This document shows positions 40,890 through 48,244 of a stretch of DNA of 49,987 nt, in pieces (position 1 is the first letter of the stretch; each line of letters begins with the position of its first letter). Location: the NCBI GenBank assembly GCA_028713535.1, contig JAQTOC010000007.1:1-49987 (forward strand). The letters are read 5' to 3'. Origin of the DNA: Candidatus Nanoarchaeia archaeon (GTDB lineage: Archaea; Nanobdellota; Nanobdellia; SCGC-AAA011-G17; JACPNG01). Under the pieces are notes generated by a model, which saw nothing but the letters and a program-made list of their open reading frames with translations, was not told the origin of the DNA and made no database searches. The position numbers were made by a program, and so were the translations under genes.

Positions 40890-42005
40890 TTAAAAATATA
40901 ATTCTTTATCCAAACTAAAAATGCCCTTGCTTTTGATGAAAATCCCTTCAGTTCCAGTAACTTCTCCAATAACCTTGGATTCAATGTTATATTTATCCAT
41001 AACTTTTTTAACATTTTCAGGCTCAGGACTGATAATTATCATTCCTTGGCCCATATTCCATGTCCTATATGCTTCTGGATCTTCTACATTGCCTTTTTCC
41101 TGACAATAATGCATAAGTTCACAAGGCTTAAAAAGATCATCTAAACTAGCGCCTAATCCGCTTGGCTTAAGAACTCTTCCTAATTTTCCTGGAACTCCAC
41201 CCCCAGTAACATGAACAACTCCATGAACCTCAGCTTTTGGTTCATCCCAAATTCCTCCAAGTAAATCAACTACAGCCTTACAATATATCTTTGAAGGATA
41301 CAACGCCAGTTCAGCAAGATTTTTTCCATTGTATTCTTGTTCATGCCAATTTTCTCCATGAGTTTTCAACATAATTTTTCTAACTAAAGATAATCCATTT
41401 GACCTCAAACCATATTCTCTAAGCCCAATTAATTTATCTCCAGCTTTAATCTCTCTGCCAGTAAACATTTTACGTTCATCAGCAAACCACACAACTCCAG
41501 CTCCCCAGTTATAATTAAAAGGGCCATAACCATTAACTCTTGCTCCCAATTCTGCAATCTCTCCATTAATGATAGCAACGCCGGCAGCATTTGCTGCATT
41601 AATATATCCAACAGCCAGCTGCTTAACAAGACCAATATGAGAAACATCCCCTGTACCTAAACTCTTAACATCAAGTATTGAACCAACTATAACTGGCTCT
41701 CCCCCTCTAACAACAGCATCATCACAAACCATAGCTAATAAATCAAAAGCAACAGTATCATGTTTTCCTATCCTTTCACCAAGTTCCATTTTAGTGCCAA
41801 CACCATCAAAACCCAAGTTCATTACTGTTCCCTTAGGCAATTCAGCAACTCTGATAACTCTAATCCCGCTAAAATCATCAAAAGGAGCAATTACTTCTCC
41901 AAATTTACCTTTCCTGTTTTCCCAGGTTAATTTTGCAGCCTCGTATAAAACCTTAGATGCATCATCCCCCAATTTAATATTAACTCCAGCATCACTATAC
42001 TCCAT
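40890..42005 (-). CDS. purM: Phosphoribosylformylglycinamidine cyclo-ligase (AIR synthetase)
   Basis: This PurM makes AIR from FGAM with ATP in purine synthesis. YSDAGVNIKLGDDAS is the family start. FDGVGTKMEL, VCDDAVVRGGEP, GEIAELG and the late HVTGGGVPGKLGRVL are typical. The length of 371 residues is a little over the usual. GAGGAGGA lies five bases before the ATG, one base after purQ. It is the last gene of the purL-purQ-purM operon, which supplies two successive steps. Confidence 0.93.
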   Translation of the reverse strand: MEYSDAGVNIKLGDDASKVLYEAAKLTWENRKGKFGEVIAPFDDFSGIRVIRVAELPKGTVMNLGFDGVGTKMELGERIGKHDTVAFDLLAMVCDDAVVRGGEPVIVGSILDVKSLGTGDVSHIGLVKQLAVGYINAANAAGVAIINGEIAELGARVNGYGPFNYNWGAGVVWFADERKMFTGREIKAGDKLIGLREYGLRSNGLSLVRKIMLKTHGENWHEQEYNGKNLAELALYPSKIYCKAVVDLLGGIWDEPKAEVHGVVHVTGGGVPGKLGRVLKPSGLGASLDDLFKPCELMHYCQEKGNVEDPEAYRTWNMGQGMIIISPEPENVKKVMDKYNIESKVIGEVTGTEGIFIKSKGIFSLDKELYF

Positions 42006-42006
42006 C

Positions 42007-42813
42007 TTAATCCTCCTCGAAATATTTCACAGCATTCTCAAATATTTTCAATCCCTGCCCAAAGTCTGGGACATCTCTCCTCTCTCTTTTACACTTTTCC
42101 CTAATCCAAGTATAATGGGGTAATTGTGCAACATCAACAGCTCTCTCAGGATGGGGCATCATCCCAATAAGTTTTCCTGTTTTATCCATTATTGCAGCAA
42201 TATCATTTAAAGACCCATTTGGATTAGCATCTAAAGAAAAGTGATTGCATATATCTCCACGAACATATCTTGCAGCAACAAGTTTTCCATTTTCAATTTT
42301 ATCCAAAATACCTTGATCCGCATAAAACTTTCCTTCTCCATGAGCAATTGGGATTATCATTTCCTCAATTCCATTAGTCCAAGGACTTTTTCCTTCAAAT
42401 TTTAGATCTACCCATCTTGTAAAATATCTAGCATTTTCATTAGGTAGCAAAGCAACTTGCTGATTCCCATATTTCCTATCCAATGCAGGCAATAATCCTA
42501 AGCTAGTCATAACCTGGAACCCATTACAAATTCCAATTGCTAACTTGTCTCCCTCAACAAAATATTTAATTTCATCCCATAAATGGTTTTTGATTTTATT
42601 AGCTAAAGCATTTCCAGAGCCAGTATCATCCCCAAAAGAAAAACCTCCTGGAAAAGCAAGAATCTGGTAATCTTCTAAGTTTTTAGATTTATTAATTAAG
42701 TCATTAACATGAACTAGCTCAGCCTTCGCGCCAGCTCTGTCAAAAGCAAATTTTGTTTCTTCCTCGCAATTGATACCATGTCCTGCCAAAACTAAAACTC
42801 TTGGTTCTGCCAT
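42007..42813 (-). CDS. purQ: Phosphoribosylformylglycinamidine synthase, glutaminase subunit
   Basis: This is a class I glutamine amidotransferase. The nucleophile Cys is in GICNGFQVM, and the late His/Glu pair is in PHPERAV. FPGGFSFGDDTGSG is the oxyanion-region motif of PurQ. At 268 residues it is longer than the small Bacillus type (about 227) and nearer the glutaminase domain of large PurL. It starts one base after purL stops, with AAGGA seven bases before the ATG, and passes ammonia to PurL for FGAM synthesis. Confidence 0.94.
   Translation of the reverse strand: MAEPRVLVLAGHGINCEEETKFAFDRAGAKAELVHVNDLINKSKNLEDYQILAFPGGFSFGDDTGSGNALANKIKNHLWDEIKYFVEGDKLAIGICNGFQVMTSLGLLPALDRKYGNQQVALLPNENARYFTRWVDLKFEGKSPWTNGIEEMIIPIAHGEGKFYADQGILDKIENGKLVAARYVRGDICNHFSLDANPNGSLNDIAAIMDKTGKLIGMMPHPERAVDVAQLPHYTWIREKCKRERRDVPDFGQGLKIFENAVKYFEED
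42011..42018 (-). promoter_or_regulatory. Shine-Dalgarno site of purM
   Basis: GAGGAGGA on the minus strand ends five bases before the purM ATG, inside the end of purQ. It is one of the strongest ribosome sites here. Confidence 0.75.
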
Positions 42814-42814
42814 C

Positions 42815-45778
42815 TTAATATCCTTCGAATGTTGAGTTATATGTTTTATTCATTTCTTTAATATCTGAATCAACAACAACATTCCCCTCCCTTCCTTTAA
42901 CAATAAATTTAGCATCTCCTCTAACCGTTCCTATCTGGGCAAAGGCATTTCCCTCCATCAAGGATTCAAATTTAGTTTTATATTTGGGGTTAACAGTAAC
43001 AACAATTCTTCCCTGGCTTTCAGAATAAAGAGCAGAAACATCCGTTAATCTCTCGCCTGGAAGGTTTTCCAAAGATACTTCAACTCCAAGTTGCCCTCCT
43101 ATAGATGTTTTGGCCAGAGCAACTCCAAGTCCGCCTCTATTAATGCTTTGAGCAGATACAATTAATTCTTCTTCAATAGCTTCTGCTAAACCCATATACA
43201 GTTTTTTATTTTTAGCAGCATCAACACCAGGCACATTATTTCCAATATATTTCTTTCCCCTTTGCTGCTCTCCAGCCATTGCAAAATACTCAGAAGCACC
43301 CAATTCATTTTTAGTCTCACCCAAAACATAGATTAAATCTCCTTCAAATTTTGCATCCAATGAAACAGCCTTGGAAACATCCTCGATAACTCCAATAGAA
43401 GAAATCAAAAGCGTAGGTGGAACAGATATCTTGATAGGATTTCCGTTCTCATCATATCCTTTAAAGTCATTAAACATACTATCCTTTCCAGAAATAAATG
43501 GGGTTTCAAATTCAACAGCATAATCATAGCATGCCTGAGCAGCTCTTTTTAACTGCCCTAATCTTTCAGGCTCATCAGAGCTGCACCAGCAAAAATTATC
43601 TAGCAAAGCAAGATGATTAAGATTGGCTCCAGCAGCAACAGCATTTCTGATTGCAGTATCAATTGCACAGGCAGCCATATTATAAGTATCAATATCACCA
43701 TAAGAAGGATTAATCGCCTGGGAGAGAACAATCCCTTTTCTAGAATCCAAAACAGGTCTTGTAACAGTAGCATCGCCATTAACCAAGCCCTTTCCTTGCA
43801 AAGGCTTGATTACAGATCCACCTTGGACTTCGTGGTCATACTGCTGCGAAATAAACTTAAAGCTTGCAACGTTTAATCTTTCAAGCATTGAATGAAGAGA
43901 CTCAGTCAAATTTTCTAGAGAAGATAAACCTGGTTCCTCATAAATTTGTTTTGTAAATTTTGTCTCAAGTTTCTTGGATGGTACACCATCATGCAAAAAG
44001 TCCATCTCAATATCCATAACTGTCTTTCCATCATAATCTACAATACAGTTACCAGAATCGGTAAACTCTCCGATAACTGTAGCTTCTACCCCTCTTCTTT
44101 TCATTAAATCAGAAAATTTATGCCATTTATCTTTTGGAATAGCTAAGGTCATTCTTTCCTGAGACTCAGATACCCAGATTTCCCAAGGATTAAGACCTGG
44201 ATATTTTAAAGGAACATCATCCAACTTAACATAAAATCCTCCAGATTCTTTAGCCATCTCAGCAACAGAACAGGACAATCCTCCTGCGCCATTGTCTGTA
44301 ATGCTGTTGTATAATCCTAAGTCTCTTGCCTCTTTAATTAAGGCATCACTCATCTTTTTCTGTGTAATCGGATCCCCAATCTGGACCGCAGTAGCAGGGC
44401 TTCCAGAATCCATAGCCTCAGAAGAAAAAGTCGCTCCATGTATTCCATCCTTCCCAACTCTGCCCCCAACCATGACAATATAATCTCCAGGCTCAGCTTT
44501 TTTTTCGTGAGATAATCTTCCAGCACTTTCTACTGGCATAACTCCTACAGTTCCAACAAAAACCAATGGCTTTCCTCTGTATCTTTCATCAAAAACCATA
44601 AATCCTTGTGGAGTTGGTATTCCAGAACAATTGCCCCCAACATTAACTCCTTCGATAACACCATCCATAATTCTTCTTGGAGAAAGCATTTTTTGTGTTT
44701 TATTCTCTCCTTTAAACAAAGGTCTCTTATCTAAAGGATCAGCAAAACAAAAACCATAAACATTAATAACCGGCTTTGCACCTAAACCAGTTCCAATCGG
44801 GTCTCTGTTCACCCCAACAATTCCAGTTATAGCCCCACCAAACGGATCTAAAAATGATGGAGTGTTATGGGTCTCAACTTTGTAAGCAATAAAATGATTT
44901 TCATCAAATTTAATTATCCCTGAATTATCAGTAAATACAGAAACACAAAAATCTTTATTCCCTTTCTTTTCTCTGATTTTTTCAGTTGCCCCTTTGATAA
45001 AGGTTTTATATAATCCATCAACAAGATTATCAATCTGACTAGCAAAAATGGTGTGTTTGCAATGCTCAGACCAAGTTTGAGCAAGAGATTCAAGCTCAAC
45101 ATCTGTAGGATTTCTTCCCTTATTTTTAAAATGCTCTTGAATTGTTTTCATATAATTTATATCCATAGCTAAAGGCCCACGCCTTGAACCATCAACATTA
45201 ATAATTCCTTGTTTTCCCATAATTGTTAATTCATCATCAGAAGCATTCAAAATTTTAACAAGATCTGCAGTTGGTTTTCCACGAATATTAACTCTTGGAA
45301 CTAAAACCTCCATCCCCCCATCTATATAAAATTCCCCTCCGCGCTTCACCCTAATACTCTGTATTAATGAATTAGCCAACGAATTTCCAATATTAAGAGC
45401 ATCTTCTTTAGAGACATCTCCAGACACAAGTAATAACTTTGAAGAATAAACTTCCAGCTCACTAACTTTCACATCCAATCTGTCTTCAATACTCCCTCTT
45501 GCAGTATTTCCAACATTGTCAGTTACTCCAGGAAGAAATCCTATCTCAATTGCATAATCAACTCCTCGGAGCTTACCAACATCAACGCTCTCCTGAAAGA
45601 CGGGGTTAAACAAAACAGCTGAACTTTTATCAATTTCTTCTTCAGAAATTCCATCAATAGTATAAACATCAACTAACTTAATATTATCAATTCCGGGAAA
45701 ATCAGATTCAAGTTTTTTCTTTATGATTCCTGCTCGTGTATCCTGAACCTTATTTATTATTTCTACCCTCTTGGCCAT
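42815..45778 (-). CDS. purL: Phosphoribosylformylglycinamidine synthase, synthetase subunit with fused PurS-like N-terminus
   Basis: The 987-residue protein starts with a PurS-like region (VEIINKVQDTRAGIIKKKL), repeated in degenerate form up to about residue 165. The linker then reads LAQTWSEHCKHTIF with the catalytic His. Two AIRS-type halves follow, with FSSEAMDSGSPATAVQIGDP and GDATVTRPVLDSRKG. Small PurL proteins are near 720 residues and use separate PurS and PurQ. Here PurS is fused and only PurQ is separate. I choose the ATG encoding MAKRVEI at 45778, five codons inside the track ORF, as the family-like sequence begins there. Confidence 0.93.
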   Translation of the reverse strand: MAKRVEIINKVQDTRAGIIKKKLESDFPGIDNIKLVDVYTIDGISEEEIDKSSAVLFNPVFQESVDVGKLRGVDYAIEIGFLPGVTDNVGNTARGSIEDRLDVKVSELEVYSSKLLLVSGDVSKEDALNIGNSLANSLIQSIRVKRGGEFYIDGGMEVLVPRVNIRGKPTADLVKILNASDDELTIMGKQGIINVDGSRRGPLAMDINYMKTIQEHFKNKGRNPTDVELESLAQTWSEHCKHTIFASQIDNLVDGLYKTFIKGATEKIREKKGNKDFCVSVFTDNSGIIKFDENHFIAYKVETHNTPSFLDPFGGAITGIVGVNRDPIGTGLGAKPVINVYGFCFADPLDKRPLFKGENKTQKMLSPRRIMDGVIEGVNVGGNCSGIPTPQGFMVFDERYRGKPLVFVGTVGVMPVESAGRLSHEKKAEPGDYIVMVGGRVGKDGIHGATFSSEAMDSGSPATAVQIGDPITQKKMSDALIKEARDLGLYNSITDNGAGGLSCSVAEMAKESGGFYVKLDDVPLKYPGLNPWEIWVSESQERMTLAIPKDKWHKFSDLMKRRGVEATVIGEFTDSGNCIVDYDGKTVMDIEMDFLHDGVPSKKLETKFTKQIYEEPGLSSLENLTESLHSMLERLNVASFKFISQQYDHEVQGGSVIKPLQGKGLVNGDATVTRPVLDSRKGIVLSQAINPSYGDIDTYNMAACAIDTAIRNAVAAGANLNHLALLDNFCWCSSDEPERLGQLKRAAQACYDYAVEFETPFISGKDSMFNDFKGYDENGNPIKISVPPTLLISSIGVIEDVSKAVSLDAKFEGDLIYVLGETKNELGASEYFAMAGEQQRGKKYIGNNVPGVDAAKNKKLYMGLAEAIEEELIVSAQSINRGGLGVALAKTSIGGQLGVEVSLENLPGERLTDVSALYSESQGRIVVTVNPKYKTKFESLMEGNAFAQIGTVRGDAKFIVKGREGNVVVDSDIKEMNKTYNSTFEGY

Positions 45779-45806
45779 GTAAAAAAACACCAAAAATAAC
45801 TTAAAA

Positions 45807-45821
45807 AGCTTTATATAAGCT
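45807..45821. promoter_or_regulatory. Near-palindromic TATA shared by purLQM and rlmE
   Basis: AGCTTTATATAAGCT contains a TATA form on both strands (TTTATATAA plus, TTATATAAA minus). It is centred about 30 bases before the rlmE ATG and 36 bases before the purL ATG. A second minus-strand candidate, TTTTTAAG, is nearer purL. Confidence 0.5.
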
Positions 45822-45843
45822 AATATGTATTTCCTATTTTAAT

Positions 45844-46401
45844 ATGATAAGATCAAAAAACAAACTAACATTAAAGGCAAAAAGAGAGGGCTATGAAGCA
45901 AGATCAGCATATAAATTAATAGAAATAAACAGAAAATATCCTATTCTAAAGCCAAACTCAAGAGTGCTTGATATAGGATGCTGGCCAGGCTCCTGGCTCC
46001 AAGTCTCATCAAAAATAGCAAAAGAAGTGGTTGGAATTGATTTAAAGCCAGTAAAAATTAAAATAAGAAACGTAAAAACATATGTAATGGACGCAAACTC
46101 TGACGAAGTTTTTAACTTAGGAACATTTGACACAGTTATCTCAGACATAGCTCCCAATACCTCAGGAAAAATAGACTTAGATCAGTATAAAAGTTATGAG
46201 TTAAGCTCAAGAGCATTTGAAATAGCAAAAAAACTGCTAAAAATACATGGCAATTTTCTTGTTAAGATCTTCCAAGGAGGTGAAAGCAATCTCTTGTTGA
46301 ATGAAATGAAAAAATGCTTTGCAAAAGTAAAAATAACTAAGCCACAAGCTTCAAAGAAAACCAGCAAGGAAGTTTACTTTATTGGCTTAAATAAGAGATA
46401 A
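45844..46401 (+). CDS. rlmE: 23S rRNA 2'-O-methyltransferase, RlmE/FtsJ family
   Basis: The catalytic K-D-K-E set is visible: Lys in ARSAYKLIE, Asp in SDIAPNTSG, Lys in LVKIFQGG and Glu in SKEVYFIG. The SAM loop is VLDIGCWPGSW. At 185 residues it is the bare catalytic domain, without the TRAM domain found in some archaeal members. It should methylate the 2'-OH of a uridine in the 23S A-loop. Its stop overlaps the convergent SGNH gene by 23 bases. Confidence 0.94.
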   Translation: MIRSKNKLTLKAKREGYEARSAYKLIEINRKYPILKPNSRVLDIGCWPGSWLQVSSKIAKEVVGIDLKPVKIKIRNVKTYVMDANSDEVFNLGTFDTVISDIAPNTSGKIDLDQYKSYELSSRAFEIAKKLLKIHGNFLVKIFQGGESNLLLNEMKKCFAKVKITKPQASKKTSKEVYFIGLNKR

Positions 46402-47536
46402 CCAAATCAGCAGCCAACTTATTTCCTTCTTCATTCCAGTGCCTATCTTTGCTGTAATAAAGTTTAGTTCCATTTGCATAAACTTCCCTGAAATCATCAA
46501 GTAAAAATAAGCAATCAATGTTATTCTGCTCACAGAGCTCTTTTAATACTCTGTTTGGTTTTTCAAGATCAAAGCTAAGAGTTTTCATAACAGGATATTC
46601 TTCTAACGCCAAGTCCCACTCCTCAACCTCAATCTGCTCTTTGTCAGGTAATATTACCAATAAAAATTCAGCTCCATTCTCATTGGAAATTTTCTTGGTT
46701 TCCATAATCAAAGCCTTAGTAACATCAAAAGCATCCTGCCATTCCTTGTTATAATCCTCAGAATAGATTAATGCCTCCCTTGGCATTATTTTTCCGTTAA
46801 CAAGAATATAATGCACGTTTTTGAATAATCCTTTTTCCATTAAAAACTCAGAAACAAAATTAATCTTTGTTAACCCACTAACAAAAAAAGAGTAAACCTT
46901 AAACTTGGAAATAAAAGATTTAATTTTAATAAACCCATTTTCTTTTTCAGTTGATATATTATTAGAAACAGATTTGTTCTCCCTTGTTAAAGCTCCATTT
47001 TCAATCCTGAAATAATTCTTTGGCATAATCCCAAAATCATAATTATCTCTTACATCATTTATAGGCAAAAAAGCTAATATAACTAGGTCTGGGTTGTATT
47101 TCAAACCTTCCTCCTTTAACGTTAAATATTCCTGGTCTGTTGAGTATCCTCCAACTCCGAAATTAATGACCTCATAATTCTCTCCTAGACTATTTTCTAA
47201 AATCTCCTGAAAGCTGTCATTTAAGCTAACCTCTAATCCTTCCATCATAGAATCTCCAAGAACTACAATTCTGTACTTGTTGTTTTTTTCATAGTCATAT
47301 TCTCTGTCTCTTAACCCTTTTGAATTTAACTCAATATAATTGCAGAATTCGCTCTTGCAGTAATATCCTTCAGCATTAGGTATGTTGACGCTAACCAAGT
47401 TTTCATCATACTTTGTGAATATATCCTTTTTAGGTTCTAAAGCCCTTAAGAAAACCTCAAGCAAGAACAAAAGAATTAAAACTGTAAGCAACAAGATAAT
47501 AACGTTAATAACCCGTCTCTTATTCCTGAGTTTCAT
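46379..47536 (-). CDS. Membrane-anchored SGNH/GDSL-type hydrolase
   Basis: One N-terminal helix (about residues 9-30) anchors an outward SGNH domain. The nucleophile Ser is in VLGDSMMEG, the block III Asn in PINDVRDN, and the Asp-His pair in SKDRHWNEEGN. The family includes esterases and acyltransferases that acetylate or deacetylate surface glycans. The start overlaps the upstream 211-residue gene by four bases, implying a joint envelope role. No glycan genes are adjacent, so the substrate is unknown. Confidence 0.87.
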   Translation of the reverse strand: MKLRNKRRVINVIILLLTVLILLFLLEVFLRALEPKKDIFTKYDENLVSVNIPNAEGYYCKSEFCNYIELNSKGLRDREYDYEKNNKYRIVVLGDSMMEGLEVSLNDSFQEILENSLGENYEVINFGVGGYSTDQEYLTLKEEGLKYNPDLVILAFLPINDVRDNYDFGIMPKNYFRIENGALTRENKSVSNNISTEKENGFIKIKSFISKFKVYSFFVSGLTKINFVSEFLMEKGLFKNVHYILVNGKIMPREALIYSEDYNKEWQDAFDVTKALIMETKKISNENGAEFLLVILPDKEQIEVEEWDLALEEYPVMKTLSFDLEKPNRVLKELCEQNNIDCLFLLDDFREVYANGTKLYYSKDRHWNEEGNKLAADLVISYLSQ

Positions 47537-48168
47537 CTCAAATTTCTTCTTAGTTTTCTAAATCCTCTTAAAATAAGTCTCTTGTTCAAGAAAATTATTA
47601 TTAAAATTAAAACCACTGCCAAGATAACTTTCCAGTCTTTATACCATGAAGAACTGGTCTCAGGGATTTCTTCTTTAGTCTCAGTCTCATTTGCATACCA
47701 GCCCTTCTGTTCAGCAATAACCTTAAGGTCTGGGTCCCCGTCTCTCTCCAAAAGGTTAAACCTTAAGCTGACTTGTTTGTCAGAAACAGAGATAAGGTGT
47801 ATATCCACATCATCTACAAAGTCTCTTTCAAAATCAAGCTTAACATCATGCTCCTTGTCAATCCCTATATAAGTAGGAACCTCTGCTCCCTCAATGAATA
47901 TAGCAAGACTAACTTTTTCTCCACTGACCTTGTCAATTTTTATCGTTTCCTCATGTTTAAGTATTTCAAAATTAATTTGTTCCTTGCCCTCAGGAGTTAT
48001 AAATGGTTTTGAATAATCCCTGTAGTCAATTATAAATTTGACAGCATCTCTTTCATTAAGAACAACAATCTGCTCTTTGTTTTCCTTAAAGTCAATTGAG
48101 CTTAGCTTCCCAGCAAATACTGGGCTGACTAAAACAAGCAATGCAATTAAAAAAAACACTCTTTTCAT
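47533..48168 (-). CDS. Secreted, C-terminally anchored protein (211 aa)
   Basis: A signal peptide (residues 1-19, ending VFAGK) is followed by an ectodomain of about 140 residues with regular beta pattern. A short Glu-rich stalk (ETETKEEIPETSSS) and a C-terminal helix (VILAVVLILIIIFL) follow, with a strongly basic tail (RGFRKLRRNLR). No cysteine and no known domain are seen. A TATA centred about 25 bases before the ATG makes it the first gene of a unit with the SGNH hydrolase. Confidence 0.78.
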   Translation of the reverse strand: MKRVFFLIALLVLVSPVFAGKLSSIDFKENKEQIVVLNERDAVKFIIDYRDYSKPFITPEGKEQINFEILKHEETIKIDKVSGEKVSLAIFIEGAEVPTYIGIDKEHDVKLDFERDFVDDVDIHLISVSDKQVSLRFNLLERDGDPDLKVIAEQKGWYANETETKEEIPETSSSWYKDWKVILAVVLILIIIFLNKRLILRGFRKLRRNLR

Positions 48169-48187
48169 GACTAAAAAATGCCTAGTT

Positions 48188-48197
48188 CCATTTATAA
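48188..48197 (-). promoter_or_regulatory. TATA box of the surface protein-SGNH unit
   Basis: The minus strand reads TTATAAATGG, centred about 25 bases before the ATG at 48168. Confidence 0.55.
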
Positions 48198-48244
48198 GCT
48201 TTTATTAATTGAAAAATATAAAAGAAAAAAAGAGAAAAGATTCC

